DNA from: Lysobacteraceae bacterium
GTDB lineage: Bacteria > Pseudomonadota > Gammaproteobacteria > Xanthomonadales > BQJN01
NCBI GenBank assembly: GCA_021604725.1
Contig: BQJN01000011.1
Location: forward strand, 1-59,720
Reading direction: 5' to 3'
DNA: 59,720 nt
The notes under the pieces: generated by a model
Told to the model about the DNA's origin: nothing
What the model saw: the letters and a program-made list of their open reading frames with translations, nothing else
Databases searched by the model: none
In this document: positions 28,480 through 37,034 of the stretch, piece after piece
Layout of the letters: each line of letters opens with the position of its first letter
How positions within the stretch are numbered: position 1 is the first letter of the stretch
Made by a program: the position numbers and the translations under genes

Positions 28480-28509
28480 TGGCCTGGCGGCACGACTCTG
28501 GTACTAGCA

Positions 28510-29133
28510 ATGAACAATGAACGCTGGTTAACGTTGATGAGCGAATGGGGGTTTGGGCCGAATCTCGATACATTTGAGTCCCTGCGGACAGCGTATTCAG
28601 AAAAGGGACGGCACTACCATACGGCCCAGCATATTACAGCTTGTTTGCGGCACATGGATCGGTGCGCGAAAACTCTCGAACACCCAAGGGAAGTTGAATT
28701 GGCGTTGTGGTTTCATGACGCTGTATACAAGCCACTTTCCAGCTGCAATGAACGCAAGAGCGCCGATTGGGCAGCAGCATTTCTGACCCTCAATGGTGCG
28801 TCGGAAAGCGAAGTGAGCCGGGTCCACCGGCTGATCATGGCAACAGAACATGATGCGCCCACACAGACGAATGACGAATCAGCTTTGGTCGACATTGATC
28901 TGTCAATACTCGGGACTAATGCCGAGACCTATGAGGCCTTTGAATCTGCTGTTCGAAAAGAGTATCGGCTTATCCCCTGGATGCTCTACCGGCGAAAGCG
29001 GGCCGAGGTTCTTCGTGGCTTCCTGGAGAGGCAGAAAATCTATCAATCCGGATTCTTCTCAGCGGATGTTGAGCGCCAGGCCAAGGAGAATCTAAGCAAT
29101 GCCGTTCGCAAGCTTGAAGGACGTTTGCGGTAA
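28510..29133 (+). CDS. HD-domain predicted metal-dependent hydrolase
   Basis: 207 aa. The HD superfamily core is clear: RHYHTAQHI (H35, H37, H41), WFHD (H69-D70) and, later, DIDLSILG with further acidic ligands. It matches the COG4339-type group (N-methyl-D-aspartate receptor NMDAR2C-like annotation in databases), whose substrate is unknown. Cytoplasmic. All metal ligands look intact. Confidence 0.88.
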   Translation: MNNERWLTLMSEWGFGPNLDTFESLRTAYSEKGRHYHTAQHITACLRHMDRCAKTLEHPREVELALWFHDAVYKPLSSCNERKSADWAAAFLTLNGASESEVSRVHRLIMATEHDAPTQTNDESALVDIDLSILGTNAETYEAFESAVRKEYRLIPWMLYRRKRAEVLRGFLERQKIYQSGFFSADVERQAKENLSNAVRKLEGRLR

Positions 29134-29204
29134 CGCAAAGCGGCCAATGGCACACAAGCAAGCTGTTGTCTGATCACGCATCCACCTAAAAGAAGGAAAA
29201 TTCG

Positions 29205-30263
29205 TTGAAGTTACCAATTGTGTTCTCCGCGGCATTAGTGCTGTCGACGGCTTCACCAGCGTTCGAGGACAGCGTGGTCGATCAGTCCATCGCTGATATC
29301 CAGGATGGTGTTTACACGGAGATCGATGGCATTTTGATATACGTGGATGGCGAGCGGGTGCGAGAGCACTATTTCAATCAGTTCGATGCTGATCAGGTTC
29401 ATCAAACCAGATCGACGTTCAAGAGCATTACCGGGCTTCTGGCCGCCATTGCATTCGACCAGAACCTATTGAGCCCCGATGAGCTGGTGTTGCCGCTGTT
29501 ATCGAGGTATGTAAGCCAAGAATCGGCTGACCCTCAGCGGGCTCAGATCAGGGTCGAAGACTTGCTCCACATGACCTCTGGACTCGATTGTTCCGAGATG
29601 CCGGGCACCGGCCCGTATCATGATGAAATAGTCGATGATGGGCCGGAGCCCTTGAAGCACAGTTTGTCGATAGCGATGACCGCCGAGCCTGGGAAACAGT
29701 GGGCGTACTGCAACGCCAATACGTTTTTGCTCGGGGCCACAATCTCGGCAGCACTGGATCGGGCGGAGAGGCCGAACATCAGTGAATTTGCCAACGCTTA
29801 TCTGTTTGCACCGCTTGGTATCGAGGAGTACCAGATCTATCAAAGTCCGGATGGCTTTCTGTACGCTCAGGGCAATGCGCGCTTCAGGCCTCGGGACCTG
29901 GCCAAGTTTGGGCTACTGGTTCTAAACCATGGTACGTGGCGGGGCGAGCAGATTATCTCGAATAGGCATATGCAGGCCATTGTCGATGGCATGGTCGGTA
30001 CGCCATGGTCCTGGACCGATTTGATCGAAGAGCACCAGGCGTCAGATTCGAAGTATGCCTATCAATGGTTCCGAACAGTATTTCACGTGCATGGCGAGAC
30101 GGTGGCCGTGAGTCATACCTGGGGAAACGGCGGACAGTTCATCTTTGTTATACCCAGCCTTGATGCCGTTGTCGTGTTCACCGGAAGCAACTATGGCGAA
30201 ATCGAAAAACAGAAGCAGGCGTTTGAGATCTTGCACAGGTACCTGCAAGCTGCGGTGAAGTAA
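29205..30263 (+). CDS. Serine hydrolase (class C beta-lactamase/esterase family)
   Basis: 352 aa from TTG 29205 with GAAGGAAAA upstream. An N-terminal signal-like segment (LPIVFSAALVLSTASPAF) suggests export. Catalytic motifs: S70-TFK in RSTFKSITG (S-x-x-K), YCN (about 168-170) in QWAYCNANT, and WGNGGQ in place of the K-T-G box. These fit penicillin-binding-protein-like esterases or peptidases more than true AmpC enzymes. Substrate unknown. Confidence 0.9.
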   Translation: MKLPIVFSAALVLSTASPAFEDSVVDQSIADIQDGVYTEIDGILIYVDGERVREHYFNQFDADQVHQTRSTFKSITGLLAAIAFDQNLLSPDELVLPLLSRYVSQESADPQRAQIRVEDLLHMTSGLDCSEMPGTGPYHDEIVDDGPEPLKHSLSIAMTAEPGKQWAYCNANTFLLGATISAALDRAERPNISEFANAYLFAPLGIEEYQIYQSPDGFLYAQGNARFRPRDLAKFGLLVLNHGTWRGEQIISNRHMQAIVDGMVGTPWSWTDLIEEHQASDSKYAYQWFRTVFHVHGETVAVSHTWGNGGQFIFVIPSLDAVVVFTGSNYGEIEKQKQAFEILHRYLQAAVK

Positions 30264-30344
30264 CTGGCAGCTATCTTCATTGGATTGATTGCGGCTTTTC
30301 GGAGCCAGCGCAGTGTATTCTGAACCGAACGGAGGTTGACTATA

Positions 30345-30761
30345 ATGAGCGTATTACCTCAGCCATCCTGGCTTCGAGTTACTTTTCTGTTTGCGGTGAG
30401 CCTGCTGTTCACGCATGAACTTGATGCCATGACCCACGCCGAGTGGGACGTCTTGCCGCTAACAAGTTGGTTGCCACCGGATGTCGGACGAGCTGTTTTC
30501 GTAACGATTCATGTGCCTATTTTCGCATTCGTTCTCGGCTGGCTTACCAGTCGCCTTCCCGAACGTGTGGCCAGCGCGCAGTTCTGGATTTCCGCGTTTC
30601 TCGTAGTGCATGCAGCATTGCACTTCGCTTTCAGTTCGCACCCTGAATATACGTTCGAGGGGCTTTTATCCAATACTTTGATCTTCGGGTCGGCGGCCTT
30701 GGGTGCTGTTTACTTGTTGGGCAGTCGTTCGGTCAGTACTGTTGACGATGCGGAAAAGTGA
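30345..30761 (+). CDS. DUF6713-like membrane protein
   Basis: 138 aa with four membrane helices. FLFAVSLLFTHELDAMTHAEWDVLPLTSWLPPDVGRAVFVTIHVPIF contains the H-E-L-D-A-x(3)-H/E-E-W-x-x-L-P-L pattern of DUF6713/HXXEE-type proteins; the conserved His and acidic residues in the membrane suggest a metal site. GGAGG lies upstream of ATG 30345. Confidence 0.78.
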   Translation: MSVLPQPSWLRVTFLFAVSLLFTHELDAMTHAEWDVLPLTSWLPPDVGRAVFVTIHVPIFAFVLGWLTSRLPERVASAQFWISAFLVVHAALHFAFSSHPEYTFEGLLSNTLIFGSAALGAVYLLGSRSVSTVDDAEK

Positions 30762-30826
30762 AGTCGCACGTTTTGATCGTGATTCTCTGTGCGGGCCAAT
30801 GGTTTTAGAGGTTGTAAGGTAATGCT

Positions 30827-31234
30827 ATGAAGGTGGCGTTTTTCTATGGCTTGTTTATGGACAAAGCTTCCCTAGAAGACCAGGGCTTGAAGCCAGCGAA
30901 TGTGCGGCTTGCCTCCTTGCCAGGCTATCAGCTCAGAATTGGGGAACGGGCAACGCTGGTCAGTCAAGAAGGCGCTTGTGCCTACGGAACGGTGATGGAG
31001 CTCGAAGAGGATGAGCTGGACAAACTCTATGCAGGGCGTGGTGTTGAGGACTATGTTCCGGTGGCTGTTAAGGCAGAGCTGATGAATGGTGACAGCATCG
31101 AGGCCATTTCGTATGTTTTGCCTTTGAGCCTGCTGTCGGGGAGCAATAGCGAGTATGCGACCGAGTTGGCGGCAATTGCCAAGAGACTGGGGCTTGCCAA
31201 CAGGTATATCGGCGAGATTGAAGCATGGGTGTGA
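30827..31234 (+). CDS. Gamma-glutamylcyclotransferase-fold protein
   Basis: 135 aa. Starts MKVAFFYGLFMDKASL, where FFYGLFM corresponds to the YG-S/T-L substrate loop of the GGCT fold; GVEDYVPVAV follows at the place where the catalytic glutamate usually occurs. Possibly acts on gamma-glutamyl or other amine substrates, but AIG2-like members are largely uncharacterised. Cytoplasmic. Confidence 0.8.
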   Translation: MKVAFFYGLFMDKASLEDQGLKPANVRLASLPGYQLRIGERATLVSQEGACAYGTVMELEEDELDKLYAGRGVEDYVPVAVKAELMNGDSIEAISYVLPLSLLSGSNSEYATELAAIAKRLGLANRYIGEIEAWV

Positions 31235-31338
31235 TCAATCGGCGAGTGTTGTAAGGTTCAGAGAGCGAAGAGAGGCCGGGTCGCTCATCTGAGGTTGGGG
31301 TCTGAAGTCTGTAAACCGGCGCAACGTAAGGTCTATCT

Positions 31339-31683
31339 ATGCAAATTCACTATCTGGAGATTGTCACCCCCGATGTTGAAGGGGTCTGCAACACTTACAC
31401 CACAGCTACCGCGAGTTCTTTCGGTGAGCCAGTGCCCGCCTTGGGTAACGCACGCGTGGCCGAACTGGTCGGCGGTGGCATGGTAGGTGTTCGTGCGCCC
31501 ATGCATGAATCTGAGACCCCCGTCACCAGGCCTTACTTTTTGGTCGATGACATTGAAGCGGCATTGGCGGGCGCGGTGGCGGCTGGCGCCGAGGTTGCGC
31601 ATCCTGCAATGGAACTGCCGAACCTTGGCACCTTCGCCATCTATATCCAGGGCGGCATCCATCACGGCCTGTGGCAGCTCTAG
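31339..31683 (+). CDS. VOC-family (glyoxalase-like) protein
   Basis: 114 aa with two VOC modules: IHYLEIVTPDVEGVCNTYTTA and RPYFLVDDIEAALAGAVAAGAEV, ending in GTFAIYIQGGIHHGLWQL. Many such small proteins are annotated hydroxylases or glyoxalases without evidence; the H-x-x-L-W end resembles that group. Function unknown. Confidence 0.85.
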   Translation: MQIHYLEIVTPDVEGVCNTYTTATASSFGEPVPALGNARVAELVGGGMVGVRAPMHESETPVTRPYFLVDDIEAALAGAVAAGAEVAHPAMELPNLGTFAIYIQGGIHHGLWQL

Positions 31684-31716
31684 CGCCATCCTGAAGTCAC
31701 AGACAAGGAAATCAAA

Positions 31717-32151
31717 ATGAATAGCAAGTTGGTCCTGCGCATCGCAGTTGTTTCCGAATGGGCCCTGTTCGCCAGTGTTCTGGTGGCCTCCTCATTGCTG
31801 GCGAACGCATTGCCGGTCGAGCTGACAAGTTATCTCGATGCGGAAGCGTCGTCGGGGCTTTCGTCCACTGAAGGAGCTATCGCAGTCGTGATGCTCGTAC
31901 TGTTGCCCGTCTATGTCGCGGCGGCGATCGGCTTATTTTTGTTGAAAAATTGGGCCCGATGGACGTACGTTTTTTGTCTGCTGCTGCTTTACCCTCTTAC
32001 CGCCTTTTTGGGCCCAGTGGTGGAACACGGTGTGGTATCGGTCCTCGATGAGCTGGTCGTTCTTTGTCAGGGATTGATCGTCGGTATCGCCTTTTTCAGC
32101 AATGCAATTGACGACCGCGTGAGTCCGCCACAATCCGAGGTAGAAATATGA
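31717..32151 (+). CDS. Membrane protein, first of a three-gene set
   Basis: 144 aa with four membrane helices (about 10-30, 56-76, 84-101, 112-130). AAGGAAATCAAA gives a ribosome site for ATG 31717. Its stop overlaps the next start by four bases. No family recognised; the three overlapping genes at 31717-32879 probably make interacting inner-membrane proteins. Confidence 0.72.
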   Translation: MNSKLVLRIAVVSEWALFASVLVASSLLANALPVELTSYLDAEASSGLSSTEGAIAVVMLVLLPVYVAAAIGLFLLKNWARWTYVFCLLLLYPLTAFLGPVVEHGVVSVLDELVVLCQGLIVGIAFFSNAIDDRVSPPQSEVEI

Positions 32152-32495
32152 AGCTGTTTATTAACATTCTGGTTGCCGTGTTGGCATTGTTGGCCGTTGC
32201 CTCAGGTATTCCGAAGGTAATGTTGATGGAGCAGGAGGTGGCGTTTTTTGGAGCCTACGGTTTCAGCGACGTGTTGTTGATCGTGTTCGGGATCAGTCAG
32301 TTGCTGGCCGGTGTTATGTTGGTGTTACCAAAAACACGGGTCGCCGGTGCACTGCTGCTGGCGATCACTTTCGCTGCGTCCCTGGTCATGTTGTTGATGT
32401 CGGGCAATATGCCGATGGCAGCCGTGACCGCAGCCTTTTTGTTATTGATCGGGCTGGTGATTGCAAAGGGTCGGGTCAAAACCAGGGCTGTTTGA
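32148..32495 (+). CDS. DoxX-like small membrane protein
   Basis: 115 aa with four membrane helices: INILVAVLALLAVASGIPK, VLLIVFGISQLLAGVMLVL, GALLLAITFAASLVMLLM and AVTAAFLLLIGLVIA. The layout, with ASGIPK in helix 1 and GxxQLLAGVMLVLPKTR after helix 2, is that of DoxX-like proteins, which may carry electrons or quinones. Overlaps the genes on both sides or abuts them. Confidence 0.75.
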   Translation: MKLFINILVAVLALLAVASGIPKVMLMEQEVAFFGAYGFSDVLLIVFGISQLLAGVMLVLPKTRVAGALLLAITFAASLVMLLMSGNMPMAAVTAAFLLLIGLVIAKGRVKTRAV

Positions 32496-32879
32496 ATGGT
32501 GCGCCTTTCACCTACCAACATTCTGTGGGTAGATTGCACCGCCGCCGGTGTCGCTGGCGCATTGACGCTATTGCTACGCGACTGGCTGGCAGCTTTGTAC
32601 GCAATACCCGTCGACCTGCTGACGATAACGGCCCTGGTCAACCTGGCTTATGGCAGTTATTCATTCAGCCTGGCCTTGCGTGCTCACCGACCTGCGGCAC
32701 TGATAAAGCTGCTGGCGATGGCGAACGCGATGTGGGCACCTGTTTGCATCGGTCTGGTGATTTATTGGTGGCCGATGCTCAGTGGATTTGCAGTGGCGCA
32801 CTATCTGGGCGAGGCGGCAATCGTGACTACGTTGGCCCTGCTGGAGTGGCGCTGGAGGCACCGTCTGATTAGCCGATGA
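32496..32879 (+). CDS. Membrane protein, third of the set
   Basis: 127 aa, ATG directly after the preceding TGA. Four membrane helices; starts MVRLSPTNILWVDCTAAGVAG and ends in the basic WRWRHRLISR. A plus-strand shadow frame (32492-32872) overlaps it. No family named. Confidence 0.72.
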   Translation: MVRLSPTNILWVDCTAAGVAGALTLLLRDWLAALYAIPVDLLTITALVNLAYGSYSFSLALRAHRPAALIKLLAMANAMWAPVCIGLVIYWWPMLSGFAVAHYLGEAAIVTTLALLEWRWRHRLISR

Positions 32880-32947
32880 TGGCGTTCAGCCTACATGCGA
32901 AAAACCGGCCAAACGACAGGGATTGAGACGCCGCTGCGCAGAGGCGA

Positions 32948-34528
32948 CTACTGCTCGCGCGTTGCCCTGAACACGATATCTGGCCAACGCTCTTCGGTCA
33001 GGCGCAGGTTAACCATGGTCGGCGCCAGGTAAACATGTGATCCGGCCGAATCGGTAGCGATGTTGCCGCCAAGGTGATCGAGAAACTTCTTCATCTGCTT
33101 TTCGTCATCGCTGCTAACCCAGCGTGCGGTGACAACGGCGACACTCTCGAATCCGCAGTCGACTTTGTATTCGTGTTTGAGTCGGTGCGCGACCACGTCG
33201 AACTGCAGCAAGCCGATGGCGCCGAGAACCAGTTCGTTGCCGATCAGCGGTTTGAAGAACTGAGTGGCTCCTTCCTCAGACAACTGAGTCAGGCCTTTGG
33301 TAAGCGCCTTGAGTTTCAGTGGGTCTTTCAGTCGAGCGCGTCGAAACAGTTCCGGTGCGAAGTTGGGAATGCCGGTGAACTTCAGCTCCTCACCGTCGGT
33401 AAAGGTATCGCCGATGCGAATGGTGCCGTGGTTGTGAATGCCGACGATATCGCCGGGATAGGCCTCTTCCACGCCTTCTCGGTCGGCTGCCAGGAAGCTC
33501 AGGCCACGCGGGATCTTGATGTCCTTGCCGGTGCGTGAGTGCTTGAGCTTGACCCCAGGTTGGAACGTGCCTGAGCAAACGCGCAGAAAGGCCAGGCGGT
33601 CGCGGTGTTGCGGGTCCATATTGGCCTGCACCTTGAAGACGAAACCACTGAAGGTCTTTTCGGTTGGTTCAACAGTGCGTGTTTCTGTGGCTCGCGGCTG
33701 TGGCATCGGGGCATGTTCAACAAACGAACGCAGCAAGGGGCGAATGCCGAAGTTGTTCAAGGCGGAACCAAAAAACACAGGGGTTTGCTTGCCGGCCAGG
33801 TATTTGTCTTTGTCGAAGCTGTGGCTGGCGCCTTGCACCAACTCGATCTCGTCACGCAATTCGGCCGCCATGTCGCCAAGGATTTCATCCAGCTGCGGAT
33901 TGTCCAGGCCGACAATTTCGGTTTCGTCCTGCTGCACAAAATTCTTGCCGGCCTCCCACAACAAGACCTTGTCTTCGAGCATGTGGTAGACACCGCGAAG
34001 CCGCTTGCCCATGCCGACAGGCCAGGTGATGGGGGCGCATTCAATACCTAGAATGTCTTCAACTTCGTCGAGCAGCTCAATCGGTTCACGCCCTTCTCGG
34101 TCGAGCTTGTTGATGAAAGTGAAAATGGGCGTGTTGCGCAGGCGACACACTTCCATCAGCTTGATGGTTCGTTCCTCTACGCCCTTGGCACAGTCAATGA
34201 CCATCAGCGCTGAGTCGACCGCGGTTAGCGTACGGTAGGTATCTTCGGAAAAGTCGGCGTGACCTGGTGTGTCGAGCAGATTTACAACGCGATCGAGGTA
34301 CGGGAACTGCATCACCGATGAGGTGACCGAGATACCACGTTCCTGCTCCATCTTCATCCAGTCAGAGGTGGCATGACGTGCTGATTTTCTCGATTTCACT
34401 GAGCCGGCCAACTGGATGGCACCGCCAAACAGCAGAAATTTCTCGGTCAAAGTGGTCTTGCCGGCATCCGGGTGAGAGATGATGGCGAATGTGCGCCGAC
34501 GGCGCATTTCATCTAGGGTCGATGGCAT
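32948..34528 (-). CDS. prfC: Peptide chain release factor 3 (RF3)
   Basis: 526 aa GTPase that recycles RF1/RF2 from the ribosome after termination. G motifs: [12 protein letters not shown] (G1), [12 protein letters not shown] (G2), [16 protein letters not shown] (G3), [10 protein letters not shown] (G4). The start [19 protein letters not shown] (ATG 34528) is the usual one; a longer frame from 34579 has no support. First gene of the conserved chromosomal part. Confidence 0.97.
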   Translation of the reverse strand: MPSTLDEMRRRRTFAIISHPDAGKTTLTEKFLLFGGAIQLAGSVKSRKSARHATSDWMKMEQERGISVTSSVMQFPYLDRVVNLLDTPGHADFSEDTYRTLTAVDSALMVIDCAKGVEERTIKLMEVCRLRNTPIFTFINKLDREGREPIELLDEVEDILGIECAPITWPVGMGKRLRGVYHMLEDKVLLWEAGKNFVQQDETEIVGLDNPQLDEILGDMAAELRDEIELVQGASHSFDKDKYLAGKQTPVFFGSALNNFGIRPLLRSFVEHAPMPQPRATETRTVEPTEKTFSGFVFKVQANMDPQHRDRLAFLRVCSGTFQPGVKLKHSRTGKDIKIPRGLSFLAADREGVEEAYPGDIVGIHNHGTIRIGDTFTDGEELKFTGIPNFAPELFRRARLKDPLKLKALTKGLTQLSEEGATQFFKPLIGNELVLGAIGLLQFDVVAHRLKHEYKVDCGFESVAVVTARWVSSDDEKQMKKFLDHLGGNIATDSAGSHVYLAPTMVNLRLTEERWPDIVFRATREQ

Positions 34529-34618
34529 GACGTTTTTAGGTTCCAGCAAGCCTGCGCAGGTCAAGGGCGGTGAGCCCATGGGGCTCCGTATTGGACGGAG
34601 CGCCGGTTCAGCCGGCCA

Positions 34619-34966
<348 letters not shown>

Positions 34967-34995
34967 TCAATCGCGTAACTTGATTGAAACGTTAA

Positions 34996-35011
34996 TCAAG
35001 TTTCGTGCCAG
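34996..35011 (-). promoter_or_regulatory. Sigma-54 promoter candidate for the PII gene
   Basis: Read on the minus strand: CTGGCACGAAACTTGA, matching TGGCAC-N5-TTGC with A for the final C, 39 bases before the PII ATG. The GG and -12 dinucleotide spacing is right for RpoN. Confidence 0.65.
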
Positions 35012-35060
35012 TGCTGTGATGCCTGTGGTGGACGGGATTCAGGGAGTTTTTCTGGAGCTC

Positions 35061-35098
35061 GTGCGCATTGTTTGGGCGATAGCCTTTGGAATGCGCAC
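35061..35098. promoter_or_regulatory. Inverted repeat upstream of the PII promoter
   Basis: GTGCGCAT (35061-35068) and ATGCGCAC (35091-35098) form a perfect 8-bp inverted repeat with 22 bases between. It lies between the divergent PII and ubiK genes, about 50-90 bases upstream of the sigma-54 site, a fitting place for an NtrC-type enhancer, though the sequence is not a close NtrC match. Confidence 0.4.
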
Positions 35099-35156
35099 CG
35101 CCGTGGGGCAAAATGAACGATACGGTAGATGAAGCCAACGACCATAGGATGTGCTG

Positions 35157-35414
35157 ATGATCGACGAGAAGACAATTGAAGGCCTGGTGCAACGCTTGGG
35201 CGCACTGGTGCCGCCTGGCCTGGAGCAGGTTCGTGGCGAGATGAAGTCCAACCTGCGTGCAGCTGTCGGTGGCTGGTTGTCGGAACTGGACCTGGTCACC
35301 CGCGAAGAGTTTGATGTGCAAAAGGCGCTGCTGGTGCGGGCCCAGCAAAAGCTGAAGTCGCTGGAAGCACGGCTGCAGGAGCTAGCTGACGCAGCTGAGT
35401 CGGATCAGGCGTAG
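35157..35414 (+). CDS. ubiK: Ubiquinone biosynthesis accessory factor UbiK (BMFP/YqiC)
   Basis: 85 aa. N-terminal amphipathic segment and C-terminal trimeric coiled coil (EEFDVQKALLVRAQQKLKSLEARLQELADA), the BMFP pattern with LVTREEFDVQ as signature. UbiK helps the Ubi complex with aerobic ubiquinone synthesis. ATG 35157 chosen; the frame is open to GTG 35151. A PII gene next to yqiC is a known arrangement in Pseudomonas. Confidence 0.92.
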   Translation: MIDEKTIEGLVQRLGALVPPGLEQVRGEMKSNLRAAVGGWLSELDLVTREEFDVQKALLVRAQQKLKSLEARLQELADAAESDQA

Positions 35415-35740
35415 CGAGCGGATGGCTAGCCAGAATTGTTTGTGCGAAACGGCCGAAAGTCGATCGTGATCATTGGGTCGATCTAGCCATTGGCGGATGT
35501 TCGGTGCCCCAGATCAGCTCCGGTAGTGCAAACGCGGTCACAAAAAATGCACGTTTTCGCACAAATTTTGATGAACTTTCGAAAATAGCCCCGGTCAAAA
35601 CAGGCAAGTCAGGACATTCCTGGCCCAGGTCCACAGTCCTCCCTGTGTGGGCCGCGAGGAGACGGACGAGTTCCCCTGACCGTTTCCTTCGACATAGCGT
35701 CCCGAAAGGTCCCCCCTTGCCTTTGGGGCGCTTGACTCTT
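35415..35740 (+). ncRNA. Possible structured non-coding RNA or long 3' leader region
   Basis: No convincing gene lies between ubiK and the TRAP gene. The interval has RNA-like structure: CGGTCA (about 35592) pairs with TGACCG (about 35678) enclosing stems such as GGCCCA...TGGGCC, then CCCC...GGGG (about 35711-35728), and it ends in a clear terminator. GGA motifs (AGGACA, GAGGAGA, CGGACG) recall CsrA/RsmA-binding RNAs, but the number is small. It could also be the 3' untranslated part of the ubiK message. Confidence 0.4.
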
Positions 35741-35772
35741 GACCCGCTCATCTTTGAGCGGGTCTTTTTCTT
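35741..35772 (+). terminator. Rho-independent terminator
   Basis: GACCCGCTCA-TCTT-TGAGCGGGTC: a perfect 10-bp stem with a four-base loop, followed by TTTTTCTTT. Ends transcription from the ubiK side, on the plus strand. Confidence 0.92.
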
Positions 35773-35802
35773 TGGGGGTGTCGTTTTTTCTCTGGTGAGG
35801 CT

Positions 35803-36921
35803 CTAGCAGGACTGGCCGTCGCCGCTACGAACCTGGTAGTAGGCGCGTTCCGACAGCTCATGCCACTCAGATACGCCGGCCAGGAACTCTGTATACGAGC
35901 GGTAGATGCGGCCTGACAGTTCGTCGGTTTCGGCGATCTCTGCCACCACTTCGCTGGAGATTTCCTGCAACTTTGCCATCACATCGTTCGGGAATCGCCG
36001 CAGTTGCACATCGTGCTCATTGATCAGGCTTTGCAACTTCGAATAGTTGTTGGCGACATAGGCCGAAGCCATGTCGAGGTTGGCGGCCTGGGCGGCGACG
36101 GCGACAATTTGCTGCAAGTCTTCTGGCAGACCTTCGTATAGCTCTTTGTTGACCATCAATTCCAAGGTCGGGCCAGGCTCATGCCAGCCGGGGTAATAGT
36201 AGTAACGCGCCGCTTTGTGCAGGCCAAAGGCCAGGTCGTTATAGGGCCCTACCCACTCTGTGGCATCAATGGTCCCGGACTGCAGAGCAGTGAACAGTTC
36301 TGCTCCGGGCAGGCTTACCGGGGTTCCGCCGGCGCGCCGCAGCACCTCACCGCCCAGACCTGGAATACGCATCTTCAGGCCGGCCAGATCGGCCACCGAG
36401 TTGATTTCCTTGTTAAACCACCCACCCATTTGCACTTCGGTATTGCCGGCTGGAAACGGCACCAGATTGAATGGGGCGTACAGCTCGCGCCACAACTCCA
36501 GTCCACCACCGTAGTACAGCCAACCGTTGGCCTCCTGGGCGTTCATGCCAAACGGGACAGCCGCAAAAAACTGCGCCGCAGGGGCTTTGCCTTTCCAGTA
36601 ATACGAGGCGGAGTGGCCCAGTTCGGCTGTGCCGCGAGAGACCGCATCGAATACCTCAAACGCGGGCACCAACTCACCACCGCCATAGACCTTTACGACG
36701 ATGCGACCACCGCTGAGTTTGGTGATCATTTCGGCCAGCGTGTTGGCGCCAACGCCGAGGCCAGGAAAATTCAGCGGCCAACTGGTAACCATCTTCCAGT
36801 GCCGAACCGGTTCATCGGACTTGGCAGTACCAGTAGCGGATGGGCCCTGCGAACAGGCGGTTGCTGTAACGCCGGCACCGAGTGCCAGAGAGGCGTGACT
36901 TAGGAACGATCTACGTTTCAT
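35803..36921 (-). CDS. dctP: TRAP transporter substrate-binding lipoprotein (DctP)
   Basis: 372 aa. Tat signal KRRSFLSHASLALGAGVTATAC combines a twin-arginine motif with a lipobox Cys, so it is a folded lipoprotein in the periplasm. The mature part is DctP-like (HWKMVTSWPLNFPGLGVGANTLAEMI, GMNAQEANGWLYYGGGLELWREL, GTIDATEWVGPYNDLAFGL), of the 2-oxo acid or lactate type (TakP/FcbT1-like). The permease genes dctQ and dctM lie 2.4 kb away on the other strand. GGACGCC precedes ATG 36921. Confidence 0.93.
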   Translation of the reverse strand: MKRRSFLSHASLALGAGVTATACSQGPSATGTAKSDEPVRHWKMVTSWPLNFPGLGVGANTLAEMITKLSGGRIVVKVYGGGELVPAFEVFDAVSRGTAELGHSASYYWKGKAPAAQFFAAVPFGMNAQEANGWLYYGGGLELWRELYAPFNLVPFPAGNTEVQMGGWFNKEINSVADLAGLKMRIPGLGGEVLRRAGGTPVSLPGAELFTALQSGTIDATEWVGPYNDLAFGLHKAARYYYYPGWHEPGPTLELMVNKELYEGLPEDLQQIVAVAAQAANLDMASAYVANNYSKLQSLINEHDVQLRRFPNDVMAKLQEISSEVVAEIAETDELSGRIYRSYTEFLAGVSEWHELSERAYYQVRSGDGQSC

Positions 36922-37034
36922 GGCGTCCTTTTGTTCTGCATTTGGGATCAAGTTGGCGATTGTACCGAAGACGGCGGCCTTCCACAGGCGTTAAACTGTG
37001 CTATCAAGTAGGGTGGGACATGAGGAGCGATACC

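Noticed and set aside
33074..34051. Plus-strand ORFs of 150 codons opposite prfC
   Set aside because: Antisense shadows of a highly conserved gene in high-GC DNA.
35590..35690. 6S RNA in the region after ubiK
   Set aside because: The closing stems and central bubble of 6S RNA are not recognisable, and the neighbours (zapA, ygfA) are absent.
35470..35751. 93-codon minus-strand ORF in the same interval
   Set aside because: Basic, low-complexity shadow of the structured region; starts inside the terminator stem.
35504..35806. 100-codon plus-strand ORF after ubiK
   Set aside because: It runs through the strong terminator and has unnatural composition; no ribosome site.
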